Below, in pieces: positions 17,960-25,536 of a stretch of DNA of 32,644 nt (position 1 is the first letter of the stretch; every line of letters begins with the position of its first letter). Source of the DNA: Syntrophorhabdus sp. PtaU1.Bin058 (GTDB lineage Bacteria; Desulfobacterota; Syntrophorhabdia; Syntrophorhabdales; Syntrophorhabdaceae). The stretch covers positions 1-32,644 of the forward strand of contig MVRS01000210.1 in assembly GCA_002067975.1 (NCBI GenBank), in the 5' to 3' direction. The notes beneath the pieces are model-generated. The model searched no databases and was not told the DNA's origin. It saw only the letters and a program-made list of their open reading frames with translations. The position numbers and the translations under genes are program-made.

Positions 17960-18234
17960 CCTCCCGGACCACCGAAGGCTTCTGGAAATGTTACGAGAAA
18001 TTGCCGGAACAGATAAAAAAAGAGGCCAAGAATGCTTATAGAAACTTCAAAAATAATCCGTACCACCCTGGTCTGCATTTTAAGCGGATACACTCAACCC
18101 GACCAATTTTTTCTCTCCGTATAACTAAAGACTATAGGGCTGTGGGAATAGAGCACGGCAAACAGATGCTATGGTTTTGGATAGGCTCTCACGGTGACTA
18201 TGACAAGTTGCTGAAGCAGTTAAGAACCACATAA
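17956..18234 (+). CDS. RelE/ParE/HigB-superfamily toxin
   Basis: 92 residues with the fold pattern of the superfamily: two N-terminal helices (FWKCYEKLPEQIKKEAKNAY), then beta strands FSLRITKDYRAVGI and LWFWIGSHGDYDKLL. The conserved Arg residues in strand 2 and the GSHxxYDKL ending are typical of RelE-like mRNA interferases. It overlaps the upstream antitoxin gene by four bases. A ribosome-dependent mRNA-cleaving activity is known for close relatives; a ParE-type gyrase inhibitor is the alternative. The gene is intact. Confidence 0.85.
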   Translation: MTSRTTEGFWKCYEKLPEQIKKEAKNAYRNFKNNPYHPGLHFKRIHSTRPIFSLRITKDYRAVGIEHGKQMLWFWIGSHGDYDKLLKQLRTT

Positions 18235-18326
18235 CGAGCAAATGCACCGCCGAAGGGCTTTCGCGGGGTGAACATCAAGGCCGGCCTGTTGTATAAATCC
18301 GGATTGTGCACGGTAGTATGAACACC

Positions 18327-18465
18327 GGTGTCGGACATTTCCCCGCAAACACGCTCATACGCTCCAGCGGCTTACATTCGCTCGCGTTCGGCTTCGGAAC
18401 TTTTGCTTCGCAAAAGACCGAGCTTCCTCGCCTCACGACGGTTTGCTACAGGAAAATCCGACACC
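18327..18465. repeat. 139-bp palindromic element with inverted ends
   Basis: The ends are GGTGTCGGACATTTCC and GGAAAATCCGACACC, nearly perfect inverted copies. Inner pairs GCAAAC/GTTTGC and an apical stem around CTTTTGCTTCGCAAAAG make a long hairpin. CCCCGCAAACACGCT recurs alone at about 20772-20786, so a fragment of the same element lies downstream of the MFS gene. The weak reading frame starting inside it is not considered a gene. Confidence 0.7.
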
Positions 18466-19094
18466 GATGCTCTCCGGTGGTATATCCGGAATAAGCAGTA
18501 CGTCCAAAGCCGAACGCATCACGCCGAACGGTTTTCACATGTGACCGCCGGTAAAAAATTTCATTGCAGTTTTAAAACGTTTGGAGAAAGATTAAAAAAG
18601 GGTGGGTTCATTGAGGATCAATCAATTGCCAAGAGATTCAAGACATTCCCCATCCCGATACAAAGTTTCAATATTGGCTCATTTTTGAAAGCTCGGTCCT
18701 AATTTAGTGCTTCCTGAAACCTTGATCACTCAATTTTGCGGCTCCATAGTCTGTTACTGATAGAAATAAATAAGAAATTCGCTTGACAACCCATTGGAAT
18801 GGCAGGAAAATTGAGCAACTTATTAAGTACACATCAATTGCAATAGGGCAAAATCGCGCGTTCATCTGAACGGCGGGATGGAAAGAAAAAGGCTAGGACA
18901 TTATTAAAGGCATGAATGTTAAACTCGGTGAAACGGAAAATCGGAGATTACTATAATAATGCCTTTAAGACTTCATGGCGGGGAAAAATTATTTATAATT
19001 TTATCGACAGCCTCCCTGCTATCATTATCAATAATCAAAGATTTGGCCCTCCTGACCCTTGTCATTAGCTATAGATGGCTGAAGGCTACCAAGG
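18466..19094. other. Gene-poor stretch upstream of the MFS transporter
   Basis: No supported gene in about 630 bp. The base composition is more AT-rich than in the surrounding genes, and no heptamer arrays are seen, unlike most other gaps in the window. A possible promoter is TTGACA (18783-18788) with GAAAAT 17 bp downstream (18806-18811), far upstream of the transporter start; this is weak. Confidence 0.4.
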
Positions 19095-20540
19095 ATGAAA
19101 CCCTTGACACCGATGACACCGATTGCCCTCGACAATATCATGGATGACAGAAGCCTTCAAAGGAACGTCCTCATAGTTGCCGTGCTCAGCTCCTTTCTCA
19201 CGCCATTTATGGGATCATCCGTCGTAGTTTCTTTGCCAAGTATAGGCCGAGATCTTTCGATGAATGTGCTCACCCTGAGCTGGGTCTCTACCGCCTACCT
19301 TCTCGCGGCTGCGGCTTTCAGCCTACCCTTTGGAAGGGTATCCGATATATGTGGACGAAAGAGAATATTTTTGTGGGGTATCCTCCTCGACATAGTCTCC
19401 TCCGCTATGGGAGCGTGCTCCATATCCAGCGGAATGCTCATTGCGGCAAGGTTCCTCCAGGGCATAGGTGGGGCCATGATATTCACCATGGGGGTAACGA
19501 TCATTTCCTCTGTGTTCCCAGCTGAAAAGCGGGGAAAAGCTCTTGGCATCACAGTCGCGGCTGTCTATTCAGGGTTGTCGGCGGGTCCTTTTATCGGTGG
19601 GTTTCTTACCCATCAAGTCGGGTGGAGAAGCATTTTCGTACTGAACATTCTCATTGGACTCACTATAGTTACGGTTACGGTGCTTAAACTCAAACCTGAA
19701 TGGGCAGGTGCCCGTGGTGAAAAGTTCGATTTCGTTGGTTCAATCATCTACGTTTTGTCCATTGGCTGTACAATGTACGGATTTTCAGAGATACCGTCAT
19801 TCGTTGCCTTTTCCCTCGTTGCCGTTGGTATTGCTGGCATGGTTGTTTTCTTCGTGTGGGAAATCAAGGTGGAAAGTCCTGTGTTGGAAATACAACTCTT
19901 CCTACAGAGCAGAACTTTTCTCTTCTCGAATATTGCGGCACTCATCAATTACAGCGCTACCTTCGCCATTAGTTTTCTTCTCAGTCTCTTCCTTCAGTAC
20001 GTCAAAGGGCTAAGTGCCCAGACTACAGGGCTGGTTCTCGTGTCACAACCCGTGATAATGACTCTTTTCTCTCCCCTTGCAGGAAGGTTGTCGGACCGAT
20101 TGGATCCTCGGGTGGTTGCGTCAGCCGGTATGTCTATCACGGTGATAGGACTTGTCGTTTTTGCTTTCCTTCATCAAGGAACCAGTGTCAGCTACATAGT
20201 TGCCGACCTCATGCTCCTCGGCTTCGGATTTGCCTTATTCTCCTCTCCGAATACGAATGCCGTCATGGGCTCCGTAAAGAAAAAATATCTGGGTGTAGCA
20301 AGTGGGACCTTGGCGACGATGCGCGTCACGGGACAAATGCTGAGCATGGCCATCGCGATGATTGTGTTCATGGTCTTCCAGATAGGGAGCGTAATGATTA
20401 CTCCCGTCTATTACCATACGTTTCTCCACACCATAAGAATTGCTTTTGCCTTTTTTGCCCTCTTTTGCTTCGCCGGAGTTTTTGCTTCTCTTGCGCGGGG
20501 CAAGCGCGAAGTATCATACCGGAGTGAGCCAGGGGATTGA
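19095..20540 (+). CDS. MFS drug-efflux-type transporter (DHA2/EmrB-QacA-like)
   Basis: 481 residues with about 13-14 hydrophobic segments. Motif A appears as GRVSDICGRKRIFLWG after TM2, and motif C-like sequence YSGLSAGPFIGGFLTHQVGWRSIF lies in TM5-TM6, both characteristic of drug:H+ antiporters of the 14-TM group. It should export small toxic molecules by proton exchange across the inner membrane; the substrate is unknown. The ATG at 19095 has GAAGG about nine bases upstream; an ATG at 19140 (MDDRSLQRN) is a good alternative start. It stands alone between AT-richer flanks with no adjacent regulator or membrane-fusion gene, which could fit horizontal gain. Confidence 0.85.
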   Translation: MKPLTPMTPIALDNIMDDRSLQRNVLIVAVLSSFLTPFMGSSVVVSLPSIGRDLSMNVLTLSWVSTAYLLAAAAFSLPFGRVSDICGRKRIFLWGILLDIVSSAMGACSISSGMLIAARFLQGIGGAMIFTMGVTIISSVFPAEKRGKALGITVAAVYSGLSAGPFIGGFLTHQVGWRSIFVLNILIGLTIVTVTVLKLKPEWAGARGEKFDFVGSIIYVLSIGCTMYGFSEIPSFVAFSLVAVGIAGMVVFFVWEIKVESPVLEIQLFLQSRTFLFSNIAALINYSATFAISFLLSLFLQYVKGLSAQTTGLVLVSQPVIMTLFSPLAGRLSDRLDPRVVASAGMSITVIGLVVFAFLHQGTSVSYIVADLMLLGFGFALFSSPNTNAVMGSVKKKYLGVASGTLATMRVTGQMLSMAIAMIVFMVFQIGSVMITPVYYHTFLHTIRIAFAFFALFCFAGVFASLARGKREVSYRSEPGD

Positions 20541-20897
20541 AGGGGTTGCTCTCGAAACATTGATATTTATGGGTGAAGCGAAGGGATGAATAAGGGATGA
20601 ATCATACGAAAACGTTACCCATCAACCCAGAATAATTTGTTACCTATCTCCTTGTTCGATAAGCTTCCCGGTGACCTCTTTCTTATACTCACCTTCATTC
20701 CGTAATTTTCAGTCTTCATAACCACATCCCGGCGAACAGTAGTAGGTGACATTGTTATTTAAGGAACTTCTCCCCGCAAACACGCTGGGTAAAGGCAGTG
20801 AATAGTGGACGGTGAATGGTGAATAGTTAAGAAACACACGACTTATGCCTTACGAGACTCTTATTCCCGATTGACGGCTGTTTGCTTATGGCGGGGG
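20541..20897. repeat. Intergenic gap with heptamer array and element fragment
   Basis: No gene is seen. A fragment of the palindromic element of 18327-18465 lies at about 20772-20786. An array starting AAAGGCAGT (20791-20799) continues with GTGAATA/GTGGACG/GTGAATG words to about 20830. It lies between the convergent 3' ends of the MFS and oxidoreductase genes. Confidence 0.6.
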
Positions 20898-22481
20898 TCA
20901 TCCTCCCCAGTCTTCGACCATCATCCTGAAGGCCTTTTCGCCACCGCTCAGGGCGCCGCCGTACCCGCCGCCGGGATTTCCCCAGGCGCTCGCCAAGTAG
21001 AGTCCTTTTACGGGTGTCCTGCAGTCAAGCCTGTTCATAAAGGCGTTGTCAACGGTCTGATTGAAGCCGTAGATGGCGCCCTCCGGGTTACGTGTAAAAT
21101 ACCAATTGGTAAGAGGCGTTGACGATTCCCTGACCTCGATCATAGACCTGAGCCCGGGGATAAAATCCCTTTCCGCCCTGGCAATAAGGGCCTCTGTCAG
21201 CCTTTCCTTTTCCTTGTAATATGCGTCCTTGCGTCCCGCCCGGTAATCGGCCTCGAATCTACGCCACGGCTCGTAACCGCAGAGACAAAGGAGGGTGACC
21301 GTTGACTTTCCGGGCCTTGAATATCCCTGGTAGAGATGATCGTAGACGGTTATACCATACGGAGCACGCTCGAGTTCTCCTTTCAAACATGATCGGTAAT
21401 CGGCCTCTATGCCGCGGCCGGTCCTGAAGCCGGTACGATATGTCTTCACGATCTCCCTTACATCCCTGTTGAGTCCAAGCCAGACTATAAAGGTCGAAAT
21501 GCTTGTGCTGTACCCGTCGATCTTCCCGAGGTAATCGGCAGGCACCGAACCGGGAGGCAGCATCTTCTTGAAAACGGTGAGTGCGCTGGCATTGCTCACT
21601 ACGGCTACGGCAGGCAGTTTACCGCCGTCCTGCAAGTCAACACCCTCGACCGCGCCGTCCTTGAGCTTGATGCCCCGTGCGGCAGTGTCGTAGAGGATCT
21701 TTCCCCCGGAGCGCGTGATCGTCTCTGCAAGGGCGTCACTGAGCGCCTGGGAGCGAGGCCGGATATAGTACGACCCGTTCCTGAGGGTACCGCCGCGGGC
21801 AGCGGCAAAATAGAATGCCGAGAGCTGTGAAGGCGGCAAACCATACGCTCCCCAGCCGGAGGCGAGAAGGTCCTTTAACTCCTGGTCCTTGACATAGCCG
21901 CCAAGCAGATCGGCGAGCGTCTTGTCTTTCACACCCCACAACTTAGGATACCGGCGGATAGAGGCCTTTCCGGACTTGCCCTTTTCCTTAGAAAGACCGG
22001 ATATCTCGTCCGATATACCGGTGATCTCCTTGATAAAACCTCTTATCCCCTCCTTTTCCGAAGGGAACCGTCCGGAAAGTGTCTCCGCGAGCGACTCAGG
22101 GCCTTGCTGTCCCGGAAGGGGAACGAACTTGAGCTTATCGAGTATCCCCAGGTCCTCCAGGATCGCCGCAGTGCTGTTATTGTGGATGGTAGTCAGGTGG
22201 AGGGATACCTCAAAGGTAAAATCCCCCCTTTCAAAGGCTGTCGCGTACCCTCCGGGGATTGCGTGCTGTTCGACGACCGTAACGGGTACACCGGACTTCG
22301 AGAGATAGGCTGCGGCGCAGAGTCCGCCCAGCCCGGCGCCGATTACCACAACGGGGTAATTTGCCTTGTTGCCCATAGCGGCTGCCAGGCCATTGACCTT
22401 TGACCGGTCGAGAGCAAGGGAAGCTGCGGCGGCGGCGGACAGGGTAATAAAAGAACGTCTCGATATCTTTTTCTCAAACAC
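20898..22481 (-). CDS. Tat-exported FAD-dependent oxidoreductase, phytoene desaturase/CrtISO-like
   Basis: 527 residues. The N-terminus SRRSFITLSAAAAASLAL is a twin-arginine signal, so the folded flavoprotein should be exported. VVVIGAGLGGLCAAAYLSKSG (about 43-63) is the FAD-binding dinucleotide fold, followed by VTVVEQHAIPGGYA. The C-terminus GLYLASAWGNPGGGYGGALSGGEKAF is the second FAD signature of the carotenoid desaturase/isomerase and RetSat group. The substrate is unknown; a polyene or other hydrophobic compound is plausible, but no carotenoid genes are nearby. Start GTG at 22481 has AAAGGAGG six bases upstream. It lies 20 bp behind the marR gene and is probably controlled by it. Confidence 0.85.
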   Translation of the reverse strand: MFEKKISRRSFITLSAAAAASLALDRSKVNGLAAAMGNKANYPVVVIGAGLGGLCAAAYLSKSGVPVTVVEQHAIPGGYATAFERGDFTFEVSLHLTTIHNNSTAAILEDLGILDKLKFVPLPGQQGPESLAETLSGRFPSEKEGIRGFIKEITGISDEISGLSKEKGKSGKASIRRYPKLWGVKDKTLADLLGGYVKDQELKDLLASGWGAYGLPPSQLSAFYFAAARGGTLRNGSYYIRPRSQALSDALAETITRSGGKILYDTAARGIKLKDGAVEGVDLQDGGKLPAVAVVSNASALTVFKKMLPPGSVPADYLGKIDGYSTSISTFIVWLGLNRDVREIVKTYRTGFRTGRGIEADYRSCLKGELERAPYGITVYDHLYQGYSRPGKSTVTLLCLCGYEPWRRFEADYRAGRKDAYYKEKERLTEALIARAERDFIPGLRSMIEVRESSTPLTNWYFTRNPEGAIYGFNQTVDNAFMNRLDCRTPVKGLYLASAWGNPGGGYGGALSGGEKAFRMMVEDWGG

Positions 22482-22501
22482 GGCTTTCCTCCTTTATCAG
22501 A

Positions 22502-22945
22502 CTACATAAGTTTGCGGACAATGGTCCGTATTACCTCGAAAACGGAATGAAGCGATTCGATGTCCTCGCCGCTTAACTTCGACAGGTTTGCATTGACGAT
22601 CTTTTTCAGGCCCTGCCCCCTCTCCTTCAGAAAGAGCTTCCCCTTTTCCGTGATGATGATGTTTATAACCCGCCTGTCGGCGGCGTCGGTTTTTCGTTTA
22701 ACAAGCCCTTCGTTCATAAGCCTGTCAATGAAAGTGGTCATGTTCTGTTTGGCGATGAACAGTTGCTTCCCTATTGCGGACACCGGGAGCGGCCCGCTCC
22801 TTTCAAGGATGCGGAGAATATGGTAGGTTTGATTTCTCAACGATGCAAGCGCCGGATCGCCGGGATCTCCGCTGAAGAGGAGTTTCATCAGCGGAAAGAG
22901 GAGGAGCGCGCCCTCGGAGATCTCATCCGTTTTTTTATCCTTCAT
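22502..22945 (-). CDS. MarR-family transcriptional regulator
   Basis: 147 residues, the normal length. It contains the winged helix-turn-helix (GPLPVSAIGKQLFIAKQNMTTFIDRLMNEGLVKR) and the wing DAADRRVINIIITEKGK, whose DxRxxxxxLT-like motif defines the family, between dimerisation helices. MarR proteins act as dimers that usually repress their own operon and release DNA on binding small phenolic or other ligands. It is first in an operon with the exported oxidoreductase. GGGAGG lies five bases before the ATG, and a strong promoter with a palindrome over its -10 lies upstream, as expected for autoregulation. Confidence 0.92.
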   Translation of the reverse strand: MKDKKTDEISEGALLLFPLMKLLFSGDPGDPALASLRNQTYHILRILERSGPLPVSAIGKQLFIAKQNMTTFIDRLMNEGLVKRKTDAADRRVINIIITEKGKLFLKERGQGLKKIVNANLSKLSGEDIESLHSVFEVIRTIVRKLM

Positions 22946-22990
22946 GACAGCCTCCCTGGTTACGTTATAAAATAGTGCTAAAACATGATA

Positions 22991-23025
22991 GTAATATCAT
23001 ATTACCAATATGTGGAAGATGTCAA
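22991..23025 (-). promoter_or_regulatory. marR promoter with palindromic operator over the -10
   Basis: On the minus strand TTGACA (23025-23020), an 18-bp spacer and TATGAT (23001-22996) form a near-consensus sigma-70 promoter about 50 bp from the start codon. GTAATATCATATTAC (22991-23005) is a perfect 7-1-7 palindrome covering the -10. It is the best candidate for the MarR binding site. Confidence 0.75.
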
Positions 23026-23184
23026 GCAGTTTTTTCAGATATCTCCGGAGCGAAAAAGTAACGGTACCCGGCACAAAGAAAGCAGCACGCTGTCTTTATT
23101 ATCAACTTTCAGCGATCAGTTATTAGTAAATCAGTTCATCCGGTTGACAACCAGATAGACTGTTATTGGCTTGCTGACGGCTAT

Positions 23185-23430
23185 TCACTATCTACTATCG
23201 ACTGGTTTTTTACTATTCACTATCGACTATCGACTATTCACTGCCTTATTGTTTTTTTAGTTCTTTTGTCTCTCACTATTCACTATCTACTATCGACTAT
23301 TCACTGCCTTATTGTTTTTTTAGTTCTTTTGTCTCTCACTATTCACTATCTACTATTCACTGCCTTATTGTTTTTTTAGTTCTTTTGTCTCTCACTATTC
23401 ACTATCTACTATCTACTATTCACTGTCTTA
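23185..23430. repeat. Tandem heptamer array behind an exported-protein gene
   Basis: GCCTTATTG followed by a T-rich joint and TTTTGTCTCT recurs at 23243, 23306 and 23362, separated by CACTATC/TACTATC/GACTATT heptamers. The periods are 63 and 56 bp, both multiples of seven, so copies differ by one heptamer. A fourth, diverged end at about 23423 encodes the last codons of the exported protein gene. A copy of the dispersed repeat of 17581-17630 lies just before the array (23131-23180). Confidence 0.85.
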
Positions 23431-24125
23431 TTTATCTCTCCTGTCTCCGCATCGACCTTCACGGCCCAGGAATCTTTCGACGTACATTGTTTTTGTTTCA
23501 GACCGCGGTGATTGCACCCCTTTTTAATCACCCAGACCGGTTTGTCTGCGACATGGGCGATGTGCAGGTCGTAGGTGTAATATTCGTATCCGACAGGCCT
23601 GAAACGTTTGTTGCTGTTCGCGATCTCCTCTGCCTTGCCGGCGCCGAACCTTACCCTTTCCAGTAATACCGCTGCACCCCTGAAATTCTTCTCCCTGCCC
23701 TTCCTGAAACCTGATTGTGCGCCTGCAATGCCTGTCTCTGTCATCCGGTACGTTATTGACCTGCCGTTGCAGATCATCTCGATCTTCTTTGAATCAGGGT
23801 CTTTATACTCCTTCACTGAATTACAGCGCACAACCTGGGTTTCCCATATGGCCGACAGACCGTTATGATTGTCGAAGCCCTTGACCGGAATGGCGGATAT
23901 CTTTGATACATAGAGTTGATTGCCCGCCTGTTGATTGCCAGTCCATTGACGTCCCTCATCCTTCACCCGGTCCCAGAAATCGTCAAAGGCAATACCATTC
24001 AGGTCCTCCCCGCCCTTCAATGATGCCCTCTTTGCGTCGGCGTCGCAGGCCATTACTGCGGCAACAATGACGACCATTAGAAAGGATACGACAGACCACG
24101 ACCTTTTGCTTTTCCATATCTCCAT
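23409..24125 (-). CDS. Exported protein of unknown function, C-terminus from a repeat
   Basis: The ATG at 24125 is preferred because GGGAGG lies five bases upstream; the open frame extends 12 codons further. An N-terminal basic stretch and hydrophobic segment (VVSFLMVVIVAAVMA) then ACDADAKRAS indicate export, either by signal peptidase I or as a lipoprotein with a poor lipobox. The mature part has Cys in VVRCNS, EMICNG, KKGCNH and KQCTS, which could form two disulfides. The ending SWAVKVDAETGEI resembles a PepSY-like strand. The last residues KTVNSR and the stop are encoded by the adjacent heptamer array. I do not recognise the family. Confidence 0.7.
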   Translation of the reverse strand: MEIWKSKRSWSVVSFLMVVIVAAVMACDADAKRASLKGGEDLNGIAFDDFWDRVKDEGRQWTGNQQAGNQLYVSKISAIPVKGFDNHNGLSAIWETQVVRCNSVKEYKDPDSKKIEMICNGRSITYRMTETGIAGAQSGFRKGREKNFRGAAVLLERVRFGAGKAEEIANSNKRFRPVGYEYYTYDLHIAHVADKPVWVIKKGCNHRGLKQKQCTSKDSWAVKVDAETGEINKTVNSR

Positions 24126-24287
24126 AGCAGCCTCCCTGATTATTGTTCCTGACAAAAGCATCCCCGTGTTTATACTACATCAAAGAGTCAATGCACGCAA
24201 ACAAAATTATTCCTTTGAATTTTATACAATATCTTTTATGATAGTAAGAAGAGACCATATCGGAATTTTAAACACAGAGGTAAACAG

Positions 24288-25040
24288 ATGGGTGGGAGAA
24301 AAAAGAAAGACGGGACAGTTAAGCAAACCTCTGATCACGTTGGTTCCAACGTGTTCGAATCGCACAGGATGACCATCGTGGGACAACTTTTTCGCGGAGC
24401 TGCCCACGATATGAAGAATCCGCTTGCAGTTATATTGCAGGGAGCGGAATTCCTGGAATATTCCAAAACCCTCGATGATTCAGCGAAAAAGATAATCGGG
24501 ATGATCGGAAAAGCCGCCTCGAGGATTGACGCGACAATAGAGAATATCCTGGGTTTTGCCAGACCTGCCGCAGGCCAGGCGCAGTTAACCGACATCAGGA
24601 CGCTGATAGATGAAAGCCTTGCCCTGTTGGGTCCTCAACTCAGCAACAGTTTTGTGCAGGTAGGAAAAGACTTTCCTCAATCCATACCGGAATGCATGGT
24701 AAACAGAAGTGAGATCAAGCATGCCCTTGTATGTGTACTGATGAATGCGGCAGATGCGATCCCGGAGGATGGGATTGTGTCGATAGAGGTGAGACAGGTC
24801 CTGTACGAGTCGGGAAAGAGCAGCGTAGCCGTCATGGTTACTGATAACGGGTGCGGTATATTGGAGGAAGACCTGGACAGGGTCTTTGAGCCCTTCTTTA
24901 CAACGAAGAAGGACCAGGGGAGAATGGGACTTGGTCTTGCTGTTGCCCGCGATATTATAGAAAGGCATAATGGACACCTCAGCATCGAGGGCAAGGAAGG
25001 GAAGGGCACAAGCGTGTTGATGGTATTGCCTGCGGAATAA
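24288..25040 (+). CDS. Small sensor-less histidine kinase
   Basis: 250 residues with only a HisKA domain (phospho-acceptor His40 in AAHDMKNPLAV) and a HATPase domain (LMNAADAIPEDG, TDNGCGI, FEPFFTTK, GRMGLGLAVARDI). There is no PAS, membrane or other input domain, so it must sense through a partner protein or act as a relay. GAGG lies about nine bases before the ATG. A receiver-only response regulator starts 18 bp after its stop, making a compact two-gene module. The output is unknown. Confidence 0.88.
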   Translation: MGGRKKKDGTVKQTSDHVGSNVFESHRMTIVGQLFRGAAHDMKNPLAVILQGAEFLEYSKTLDDSAKKIIGMIGKAASRIDATIENILGFARPAAGQAQLTDIRTLIDESLALLGPQLSNSFVQVGKDFPQSIPECMVNRSEIKHALVCVLMNAADAIPEDGIVSIEVRQVLYESGKSSVAVMVTDNGCGILEEDLDRVFEPFFTTKKDQGRMGLGLAVARDIIERHNGHLSIEGKEGKGTSVLMVLPAE

Positions 25041-25058
25041 GAGCCCGGGGAGGCATGA

Positions 25059-25433
25059 ATGGCGAAAAAGAGGATCCTTATTATCGACGATGAGAAGGAT
25101 TTCTGCAGGATGGTGAAGCTCAACCTCGAACGGACAAAGAACTACGAGGTGCTTTTCGCCACTGACGGCAGATCGGGTATAGAGATCGCCGGGAACCGAA
25201 GACCGGACCTTATTCTCCTTGATATCAGGATGCCCGGGATGAGCGGTGGAGAGATCGCAGAGGAGTTGCTCGATGACCCTTCAACGAGCAATATCCCCAT
25301 CATCTTCCTCACGGCCCTCGTGAGCAAGGATGAGGTTGCAAAGCAGAGCGGTTACATCTCGGGGCGCCCGTTCATTGCAAAGCCGGTCACCGCACAGGAG
25401 CTTATAAAGAGGATAGAGGAAGAGTTGCAGTAA
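25059..25433 (+). CDS. Single-domain (CheY-like) response regulator
   Basis: 124 residues, a receiver domain only: acidic pair Asp10-Asp11 in LIIDDEKDF, phospho-acceptor Asp55 in LLDIRMPGMSG, FLTAL and the Lys of IAKPVT. There is no DNA-binding or enzymatic output, so it should act by protein contact or as a phosphorelay intermediate. GGGGAGG precedes the ATG. It is paired with the sensor-less kinase just upstream. The stop codon is followed immediately, with no spacer, by a 12-word heptamer array. Confidence 0.9.
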   Translation: MAKKRILIIDDEKDFCRMVKLNLERTKNYEVLFATDGRSGIEIAGNRRPDLILLDIRMPGMSGGEIAEELLDDPSTSNIPIIFLTALVSKDEVAKQSGYISGRPFIAKPVTAQELIKRIEEELQ

Positions 25434-25517
25434 GCTATCAGCCGTCAGCTTTCAGCATACAGCTATTAGCATTGATCATTGAGTATCGAGCGACGAGTGT
25501 CGAGCATCAAGTATCTG
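25434..25517. repeat. Pure 12-word heptamer array
   Basis: Starting at the base after the response-regulator stop, 84 bp divide into twelve 7-bp words (GCTATCA, GCCGTCA and so on to GTATCTG). Eleven begin with G and eleven end in A, while the middle positions drift from CAGC-type to TCGAG-type words in constant phase. This is the clearest example of the 7-bp period in the window. Confidence 0.9.
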
Positions 25518-25536
25518 GTTCGCCATGAGCTATGCA

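Noticed and set aside
18328-18702. 124-codon plus-strand frame
   Set aside because: It starts inside the palindromic element, has no ribosome binding site and no recognisable protein features.
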